This document shows, in pieces, positions 18,541 through 26,400 of a stretch of 64,000 bases of DNA (positions within the stretch are counted from its first letter, which is position 1; each line of letters begins with the position of its first letter). The notes under the pieces are model-generated. The model saw only the letters and a program-made list of their open reading frames with translations, made no database searches and was not told the DNA's origin. The position numbers were made by a program, and so were the translations under genes. Source of the DNA: Bradyrhizobium septentrionale. GTDB lineage: Bacteria > Pseudomonadota > Alphaproteobacteria > Rhizobiales > Xanthobacteraceae. The stretch covers positions 7,954,501 through 8,018,500 of the forward strand of contig NZ_CP088285.1 of assembly GCF_011516645.4 (NCBI RefSeq), given 5' to 3'.

Positions 18541-18624
18541 CTGGTCGGGAGCAGGCAAATCGGCACTCGTGGTTGGTGTTATCGGCGATGGAACCAGCCC
18601 GATCCGGCCGTCGGGCGACCGCTT

Positions 18625-19470
18625 TTATGGGGCGAAGGCGCTCCTCGCAACCCTTTTGAGGCGCCCTTCCGAGGGCCCGGACAGGGCCACGACGGTGCCA
18701 TCGTGATGAATGGCGAAACCAAGGCGGCGGGCAGCGAACCAGTAGCGCACGGCCATCGCGCCGATCACGCCGACCAGCGCGCCGGCCACCACGTCGCTCG
18801 GATGATGGGCCAACAACACCAGCCGGGTCGCGGCGATGATCAGCGCATAGACCAGCATCGCAACCCTCGCGCCCGGCCACACCGCCGACACGGCAAAGGC
18901 CAGCGCGAATGCCGTGATCGAATGTCCCGACGGAAAGCTCGCATAGGCCTCGGTGCCGGCGAAGTGCTGGAAGTTGAAGGCATTGGCCTTGCCGCCGACA
19001 AATGGCCGCCCGCGGCCGACGATCCACTTGATCACTTCCCCGAGCGCCACCGACAGCACGACGGACAGGAACAAATATTGCAACCTCGTTCCGAGGCCGA
19101 GCAGGGTCGCGCGCGGCACGCCGCGCAGCGCCGGCGCTGCCAATGCGACAGCGACCAGCAACAGGCCGAGCGCGCACAGCACATATTCGTCCTTGCCAAA
19201 ATCAGTCAGGATTCGCGCCCACCAGAGGCCCGGCGTGCCGCGCGGCGGCATCAAGCTGATTTCCGCGACGTCCAACGCGTACATCAGTGTGATGATGGCA
19301 GCGCCAAGGATGACGACGAGCAGGAGCACGTGGCGTGCCGAGCGCCGCGCCGCGTCGGCCCGGCGCGAATGCGACGGTGCACGCACGAGCTGAGCAAGCG
19401 ACAGCCAGACCAGCGTCAGCAATCGTCCGAAATAGTTGGCGGATTCCAGGGTGGCTGGCGGCCGAGGCAT
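18625..19470 (-). CDS. PAP2-family lipid phosphatase
   Basis: A 281-residue membrane phosphatase with all three PAP2 motifs: KWIVGRGRP (KxxxxxxRP), FPSGHS, and TRLVLLAHHPSD (SRxxxxxHxxxD type, with T for S). Six hydrophobic segments are evident. The ATG lies 1 nt after the GT39 stop, so the two are coupled. In such clusters PAP2 enzymes recycle polyprenyl pyrophosphate or remove phosphate from lipid A; the sequence does not decide which. Confidence 0.88.
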   Translation of the reverse strand: MPRPPATLESANYFGRLLTLVWLSLAQLVRAPSHSRRADAARRSARHVLLLVVILGAAIITLMYALDVAEISLMPPRGTPGLWWARILTDFGKDEYVLCALGLLLVAVALAAPALRGVPRATLLGLGTRLQYLFLSVVLSVALGEVIKWIVGRGRPFVGGKANAFNFQHFAGTEAYASFPSGHSITAFALAFAVSAVWPGARVAMLVYALIIAATRLVLLAHHPSDVVAGALVGVIGAMAVRYWFAARRLGFAIHHDGTVVALSGPSEGRLKRVARSAFAP

Positions 19471-19471
19471 G

Positions 19472-21136
19472 TCACTCCGTTCCTTCGGAACGGAAGATCG
19501 CGATCGAGACCGCCTTGCCCTGCGAGATGTTGTAGCCCTCGACGCGCACCGGCGCGTTGTAGCGCAGGCCGATCGCCTCGGCGCGCTGCACGAAGGACCG
19601 CTCCGAGCGCTGCTCGACCAGCGCGAAGCGGCAGGAGCCCTGCCCCAGGAAATCGGCGGCGCCCGATCCGTCGGTGAGCAGCGTCGAGGTATCGGTCATG
19701 AACACCAGACTCGGCTCGTGGAAGCCTGCGGCCGCAGCTTTCGGGCCGACGCAGGTCACGTTGCGCAAGGCGCGTGCGACCTCCTGGCTCGGAAACACGG
19801 TGGTGAGTCGCGGCAGCACCACACCATAGGTGCCGGCCGCCATCAGCGCCGCGGCGATCACCGCATTGAGCAGCGAGCGCTCGGCACGGCTGTCCTCGAA
19901 CATCCACCAGGCGATCAGACCGAACACCATTGCGACGGCGAACAGAGGCCAGGCCGGAAACACTGGCTGATGGATAGCCTTGATGGCGCCGACGATCACC
20001 AGCACCGAGGCACAGGCGGGGATCGCGAACCACCAGGCGGCGCCACGCAACAGCCAGGAGGAGCGCGACAGCACGCGCCGCTCCAGCGCGCCCACGGTCA
20101 GGATCGCGATCGCCGGATAAAGCGGCAGCACGTAATGCGGCAGTTTGGTCAGCACGGCCTCGAACACGATCCAGGACGGGATCAGCCAAGCCAGCAGGAA
20201 TTGCGCGCCGGGCTCGCGCCGCGCGCGCCAGATCGCCGGCGCCGCCATGCCGGCGAGCGGCGCACCGGGCCAGAACGTGATCCAGAACAGCAGCAGATAG
20301 ACCCCGGGCGGCGCGCCGTGGGATTCCTGCGCGCCCAGCTTGCTCAGCATGTCGCCGCCGACCGAGTCGGCAAAGAAGGTCTCACCGGCGCGCAGGAAGA
20401 TCAAAACGAACCACGGCAGCACCAGCACCAGGGTCCACATCAGGCCCCAGACCGGGCGCATGCGCCAGAACCATGCCGCCGATCGATCGAGTATAGCGAG
20501 CGCGGCCATCGCGAGACCGACGAACATCAGGATCAGCGGCCCCTTGAGCAGGATGCCGACCGCCAGCGCCGTCCAGAAGATCGCGGGCGGCCCCCATGAC
20601 GGACGCGCCGGATCCTCGCCGCGCTGCCAGGACAGATAGACCCGCGCCATCGCGCCCATCGCGGCGGTGACCGTCAAGAGCAGCATCGCGTCGGTCTTGG
20701 CGAGCCGCGCCTCGACCCCGAGCAGCACGCAACTTGCCATCATCAAGGCGGCCAGCACCGCCCCCTGTCGCGTCACGAAGGCGAGTGCCGTCCAATAGGT
20801 CAGCAACACCGCGCCGATCGCGCCGATCAGCGACGGCAGGCGGTAGACCCAGATGCGGGCTTGGGCGCGCGGCACCCCGAGCGCGGAGATCGTCTTCAGC
20901 GCCGCCGCCTGCATCCAGTAGATGCCGACCGGTTTCTTGTAGCGGACGTCGTCCTGGAAACGGATATCGACGAAATCGCCGCTCTCGACCATCTGCTTGG
21001 TCGCCTGGGCAAAGCGCACCTCGTCGCGGTCGATCGGCGGGATGGTGAAGAGGCCCGGCAGGAACAACACCAGGCAGGTCAGCGTCAGGAACAGGATCGA
21101 ACGCCATTGGCTGGCCGTTGCGAACTCGAACGCCAT
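19472..21136 (-). CDS. GT39/ArnT-like glycosyltransferase
   Basis: A 554-residue multi-membrane-span GT-C enzyme. The first periplasmic loop carries the catalytic-type acidic motif IDRDEVRFAQATKQM, followed by QDDVRYKKPVGIYWMQ, as in ArnT and rhizobial galacturonosyl transferases. About eleven hydrophobic segments follow, then a soluble periplasmic C-terminal domain. It probably moves a sugar from polyprenyl phosphate onto lipid A or core LPS at the periplasmic face. The start at 21136 (MAFEFATAS) was chosen over the longer open frame because it directly precedes the first membrane helix. Confidence 0.85.
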   Translation of the reverse strand: MAFEFATASQWRSILFLTLTCLVLFLPGLFTIPPIDRDEVRFAQATKQMVESGDFVDIRFQDDVRYKKPVGIYWMQAAALKTISALGVPRAQARIWVYRLPSLIGAIGAVLLTYWTALAFVTRQGAVLAALMMASCVLLGVEARLAKTDAMLLLTVTAAMGAMARVYLSWQRGEDPARPSWGPPAIFWTALAVGILLKGPLILMFVGLAMAALAILDRSAAWFWRMRPVWGLMWTLVLVLPWFVLIFLRAGETFFADSVGGDMLSKLGAQESHGAPPGVYLLLFWITFWPGAPLAGMAAPAIWRARREPGAQFLLAWLIPSWIVFEAVLTKLPHYVLPLYPAIAILTVGALERRVLSRSSWLLRGAAWWFAIPACASVLVIVGAIKAIHQPVFPAWPLFAVAMVFGLIAWWMFEDSRAERSLLNAVIAAALMAAGTYGVVLPRLTTVFPSQEVARALRNVTCVGPKAAAAGFHEPSLVFMTDTSTLLTDGSGAADFLGQGSCRFALVEQRSERSFVQRAEAIGLRYNAPVRVEGYNISQGKAVSIAIFRSEGTE

Positions 21137-21278
21137 GAACAGCCTGCGGCTCGAATGCGCAGGTTTTACAGACTGTTGCCCTGCTCCGAAGCGCCGGGGT
21201 TGGAGGCTATCCACCATGGGTTTCGCATACGATGAAACCGCAGCGCAAACAACCGTGCAGTTCCGCTTTCCTGCGCGA

Positions 21279-23492
21279 TCATTGCACGCGGATCACAACG
21301 GTATCCGCTGCCCCCGTGGCGTCGATCACGGTCAGCCGCGCGAAGCCTGGTCCGGGCGGGTCAATCAGGCGCTGGCGGCGGCTGTCGATGTCCCCGGCTG
21401 AGACACCATTGACGAGCACGGTCAGAGGCAACACACCGCCGGCGACCTTGACCGGCATCGGCGCATTACCGCCGCTTTCGGAACGATCTACGTCGATGCG
21501 CGAGCCGTTCAGCGGAAACTGGATGTGCGGCGCCTGGTCATTGCCGCTGCGGATCAGTTCGCCGAGCGGCCGGAACCGGCGCAGCGGCGGCGGTAATTTT
21601 GCGTTGGAAGCGACCAGCACGCCACGCGGCGGCTTGGGCAATGCGGCCGGGATCTTGCCGGTGCGCGCAAAGGCATCGAACAGGATCGGCGCGGCCGCGG
21701 TGCGGCCGACCAGGCCCGGCACCGGCGCGCCGTCCGGACGGCCGACCCAGACACCGATCGTGATGCGGCCGTCGAAGCCGACCGACCAGGCGTCACGATA
21801 GCCGTAGCTGGTGCCGGTCTTGAACGCGATCCGGTTGTGCACGCCATTCTCCGGCGGCGGCGTGCCGAGCAGGACATTGCCGACCTGCCAGGCCGCAGCC
21901 TGGTCCATCAGCCGCATCGTGTCACGGCTATCGCTCGCCTGCATGATCTCGCGCAGCGGTTTCGTCGCGCCGAGCCGCGCCAGGCCAGAGTACAGCTGGG
22001 CAAGATCCTGCAGCGTGATGCCGACGCCGCCGAGTCCCATCGCCAGGCCCGGCGCCTCGTCCTTCGGCAGCACCAGACTGGTGCCGGCCTGCTTCAGCCG
22101 TGACGACAGCCGGCTCGCGCCGACCCGGTCGAGCAGCGCGATCGCCGGCACGTTCAGCGACAATTGCAGCGCCTTGCGGATCGGCACCGTGCCCTGGAAA
22201 GTCATGTCGAAATTCTCCGGCGCGTAGGAGCCGAAGCGGATCGGCCGATCCTCGATCAGGCTGTCGGGGTGGACAAAACCATCCTCGAAGGCGAGGCCAT
22301 AAATGAAGGGCTTCAAGGTCGAGCCCGGCGAGCGCACCGCGCGCGTCATGTCGACCTGCCCGGCCCGCCGCTCATCGAAATAATCCGCCGAGCCGACGCG
22401 CGCGAGCACGTCGCCCGTTTCATTGTCGACCACGATGATCGCGACCGAGACGTCAGGCCCCTGCGCGACGGCGCGGTCGCGCGCCAGCGCCTCCAGGTTC
22501 CGCTGCAGCGTGGCGTCCAGCGTCAGCTTGATGACGGGCGCATCCTTCATCGTCGCGATCGCCTGATCAGACGAATGCGGCGCCAGGATCGGGATCTGCT
22601 TGCGCATCTTCGGTACCGCCGTCGCCCTGGCCTGCGCAGCGTCCTCCTTCGACACCGCGCCATCCTCGACCATGCGGCCGAGCACGCGGTCGCGCGCGGC
22701 GTGCGCAGCTTCGGGGAAACGGTCGAGCCGACGGCGCTCCGGCGATTGCGGCAGCGCCACCAGCAGCGCGGCTTCGGCAAGCGAGAGCCGCTTCGGCTCC
22801 TTGCCGAAATAGGCGATCGAGGCGGCGCGCACGCCCTCGAGATTGCCGCCGAACGGCGCCAGCGCGAGATAGAGATCGAGGATCTGGTCCTTCGAGAGCT
22901 GCCGCTCCAGTTCAACCGCGCGCACCATCTGCCGCAGTTTTGCGTAGACCGAGCGCTGGTGCCGCGGCTCGATCAGCCGCGCCAGCTGCATGGTGATGGT
23001 CGAGCCGCCGGAGACGATATGACCGCGGGTGAGAAGCTGGAATCCGGCGCGCGACAGCGCCAGCGGATCGACGCCGTGATGCTCATAGAAGCGCTTGTCC
23101 TCATAGGCGAACAACAGCTTCAGATAAGTCGGATCGACCGACGTCTTCGCGTCGACCGGCAGCCGCCAGCGCCCGTCCGCCATCGCATAGGCACGGAGCA
23201 GCTTTCCATTGCGGTCGATAACCGTGGTCGAGACCTGCTGCGCCTGCGTGAGCGGCAGCGGCCCGAGCGAAACAACCCAGGCGGCGAAGGCGCCGGTGAT
23301 CGCGATGAGCACGACCGCGATTGCGGCGACGACGCGAAGCGCCCGTCTCCGGCCACCGCCGTCATGGCCGGGCTTGACCCGGCCATCCACGACTTTCGTC
23401 CCGCTTGGCGAGCCTGTGGATCCCCGGGTCAAGCCCGGGGATGACGAGGAGAGTGCTGGACGCGCGTCTTCGCTCATTCCGCGATCACTCAT
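21279..23492 (-). CDS. pbpC: penicillin-binding protein 1C
   Basis: A 737-residue bifunctional peptidoglycan synthase. After a cytoplasmic tail and one membrane helix (about residues 52-72) comes a GT51 glycosyltransferase domain (YEHHGVDPLA, SGGSTITMQLARL). Then follows a transpeptidase domain with SxxK in SPGSTLKPF, SLN and KTGTS, and a C-terminal PBP1C domain. The start overlaps the stop of the alpha-2-macroglobulin gene by 4 nt, the classical yfhM-pbpC pairing. Residues about 17-44 are encoded by a palindromic dispersed repeat (23361-23445), so the N-terminal tail is not ancestral sequence. Confidence 0.93.
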   Translation of the reverse strand: MSDRGMSEDARPALSSSSPGLTRGSTGSPSGTKVVDGRVKPGHDGGGRRRALRVVAAIAVVLIAITGAFAAWVVSLGPLPLTQAQQVSTTVIDRNGKLLRAYAMADGRWRLPVDAKTSVDPTYLKLLFAYEDKRFYEHHGVDPLALSRAGFQLLTRGHIVSGGSTITMQLARLIEPRHQRSVYAKLRQMVRAVELERQLSKDQILDLYLALAPFGGNLEGVRAASIAYFGKEPKRLSLAEAALLVALPQSPERRRLDRFPEAAHAARDRVLGRMVEDGAVSKEDAAQARATAVPKMRKQIPILAPHSSDQAIATMKDAPVIKLTLDATLQRNLEALARDRAVAQGPDVSVAIIVVDNETGDVLARVGSADYFDERRAGQVDMTRAVRSPGSTLKPFIYGLAFEDGFVHPDSLIEDRPIRFGSYAPENFDMTFQGTVPIRKALQLSLNVPAIALLDRVGASRLSSRLKQAGTSLVLPKDEAPGLAMGLGGVGITLQDLAQLYSGLARLGATKPLREIMQASDSRDTMRLMDQAAAWQVGNVLLGTPPPENGVHNRIAFKTGTSYGYRDAWSVGFDGRITIGVWVGRPDGAPVPGLVGRTAAAPILFDAFARTGKIPAALPKPPRGVLVASNAKLPPPLRRFRPLGELIRSGNDQAPHIQFPLNGSRIDVDRSESGGNAPMPVKVAGGVLPLTVLVNGVSAGDIDSRRQRLIDPPGPGFARLTVIDATGAADTVVIRVQ
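23361..23445. repeat. dispersed palindromic repeat family B inside pbpC
   Basis: An 85-nt element made of two facing arms of 30 nt (23361-23390 and 23416-23445), about 26 of 30 positions complementary. Each arm is itself a hairpin around CCGGGCTTGACCCGG. It begins GTCATGGCC and ends GGATGAC. It is read in frame in pbpC as SSPGLTRGS to VDGRVKPGHD, peptide strings I recall from many Bradyrhizobium hypothetical proteins, which marks it as a mobile palindrome comparable in behaviour to Rickettsia palindromic elements. Confidence 0.85.
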
Positions 23493-26400
23493 TTCGCCGG
23501 CTTGACCTCAACCGCACCGGTGCCGCTACGGCCGTAGCGCGAGGGGTTGTACATGTCCTCGACATAGGCCTGTGGCAGCACATATTTGCCCGGCGACACC
23601 GCGCGCACCACATAGGCGACCGTGAACACCGACTTGTCGTTGGCGCCCCGGTCGATCGCCGCGGTGAAGCGGTCATCGCGAAACTCGGTGTTCTTCGGCT
23701 CGACGCCGTCCTCGATCCACTCGAGCGTGCCGGAATCGCCCGATGACACCAGGTTCGGGTTGTCGATTTCGAGCCCGGCCGGGAGATAGTCGGCCACCAT
23801 GATGTGGCCGAACTCCGGCTTGGCTTCCGTCACCTTCAGGACAACTGCGAAGCGGTCGTTCTGCTTTGCCTTGGTGACGTCGGCCGGCTTGCCGTCGAGC
23901 GTGTAGTAGGCACGTTCGATCTTGAAGCCGTTGGAAGCCGCCGGCTCCGGCGTGACCGGCGAGCCCGACACCGAGACCACCGCCTGCACGGGTGCGTCTC
24001 CGGTGTTGGTGATCCGGAGCGGCTGGCCCGTCATCTCCTCGGCCTTGTAGCTGCGATAGACCGCCGTCTTGACCGGCTGGCCATTGATGTCGAGCGCCAG
24101 CGTTTCCTTGGCGAGCGCGCGCGCCGCCAGCACCATCCACGCATTCTCCTGCGTCGAGGTGTAGGGCGAGAGCCCGCGCGCAGCTTCGACCCGCAGCACG
24201 GCCTGGGTCAGCGTGGTGCGCGGCGCATTGCCCTCGCCCGCAAGCGAGACCAGCGCAGCCGCATCGCGCAGCGCCGAGCCGTAATCGACCCGGCCGAACT
24301 CGATCACGGGTTTGGGGTTCAGCGCATCGAGCGCCGCGCCATAGACCCGCTCGGCCCTCGCCTTGTCGCCGACCAGCGCCAGCGCCGCCGCCAGCTGCGC
24401 CTTGGAGATCGGCGTCGCCAGATTGTTCAGCTTGGTGTCCGCGAGATAGCGCAGATCACCGATCGGCGCCGCGCCGTTGCGCGCGAGCACGTAGAGGCCG
24501 TAGGCCAGATCGCGGCCGCCGTCCTTCTCCGGCTCGTTGGCATTGACCACCGAGTTCCTGACGCGGTCGAGCGCGTTCTTGAACAGCACGTCAGGCACCG
24601 CAAAGCCCTTTTCGCGGGCGCGGGTCAGGAAGTCGGTGACGTAGGCGTCGAGCCAGGCGTCGTCGCCGCCCGCCGACCACAGGCCGAACGAGCCGTTGGA
24701 GCCCTGTCGCGCCAGGAGACGCTCGATCGCATCGCGGATGCGCTGGTCGACCGCGGTATCCATCGCGAGATGGGCGCCGGCGGCGAGATCGTTGACATAG
24801 AGCAGCGGCAGCGCGCGGCTCGTGATCTGCTCGGAGCAGCCATAGGGGTAGCGGTCGAGCGCCTTCAGGATGCTGGCAGCATCGAGCGCGGTCGAGAGAC
24901 TCGCCGAGATCGAGACGCTGCCGGTGCCCGGGACGAGATCGGAGAACATGTCCGAGGTCAGCGTCAGGCTCTCGCCCTTCGCCAGCGTGCGGATCGAGCG
25001 ACGCGCCAGCACCTGGGTCGCGGGCTTGACGTCGAGCGCATAGTGACGCACCAGCGTCAGCCCGTTCGGCCCCGAAATGTCGACGTCGAAATCGGCGCGT
25101 CCCGCGCCGCCGGCCTCGAGGCCGAGCGACAGCGATGAGCGCTGCTTGGCGGCCAGCTTCACCTTCGTGGTCGGATTGCCCGAGGCCTTGATCGGTCCGC
25201 TCGCCTTGACGCTGATCGCGTAGTCGCCGGCGGCGCCTTCGACATTGTCGATATCCATGCTGATGGTGCCCTTGTCACCGGTCAGCAGGAAGCGCGGCAG
25301 CGTCGCGGTCAGCACCACGGGATCGCGCACGATCACATCAACATTGGCGCGGCCGAGTTTGGTGGCGCTCCACGCCACCGCCATCACCCGCGCCGTGCCG
25401 GCGAATTCGGGGATGTCGAAGCTCACTTCGGCAGTGCCATCAGGGCCGACCGTGACGATGCCGGAATAGAGCGCGAGCGGCTTCTGCGTCGGCGGCGAAC
25501 CCTGCAGCTCGGCACCGGCGGCGTCGCCGCCGCTGCGGATCTGGCCGCGGGTGCCCTGCATGCCGTCGATCAGCTGGCCATAGAGGTCGCGGATCTCGGC
25601 GGTCAGACGGCGCTGGCCGAGATAGTAGTCGTCCGGCGCCGGCGGCTTGTAATTGGTCAAATTGAGAATACCGACGTCGACCGCGGCCAGCACCACCTTG
25701 GCATCCTCGCCGGGATTGAGCCCGCCGAGCTTGACCGGAATCTTCAGCGTCGAACCGGGCCGCACCAATGCGGGCGGCGACAGCTCGACGGCAAGCGTGC
25801 GGGTCTTCTTGTCGATGCCGAACCATTTCAGCCCGATCGCGCGACCGGGCATGCGCCCGGCGGCGGCATCGAGCGGACGGCGCAGCGTCGTCATCACATA
25901 GGCGCCGGTGCCCCAGTCCTTGCCGACCGGGAGCTTGACCTGCTGGGTGCCTTCCTTGACGTCGACGCTCTGGGTCGTCAGCAGGCGGTCGCCGAGCACA
26001 TAGACGGTGAGCTTGCCTGAGGTGCGCGCATTGACCGACACGGTCAGGGTGTCGCCGGATTGATATTCCGGCTTGTCGATCGAGGTTTCGAGCAGGTCGG
26101 GCGTGTCGGCGCTGCCGTCGGAATACCAGCCGACATCGAACTGCACCGAGGTCACGGGACCGTCGGCGTCGGTCGATTTCACGTCGAGCCGGTAACGGCC
26201 GGGCTGCGGCTGGAAGCTCAGGCGCATCGGCTTGTCGGCCGCAAGGTTGACGTCGCCATCGGCAACGCGGCGGGTCGACTTGACCGGCTCATAGTTCCAG
26301 GACGAATTCTGCCGGTACCACTGGTAGCGCGACTCCAGCTTCAGCAGCTCGTGGCGCAGCCCGTTGCGCGGCAGCTGCTTGCCGTCGGGCGCGACGAACA

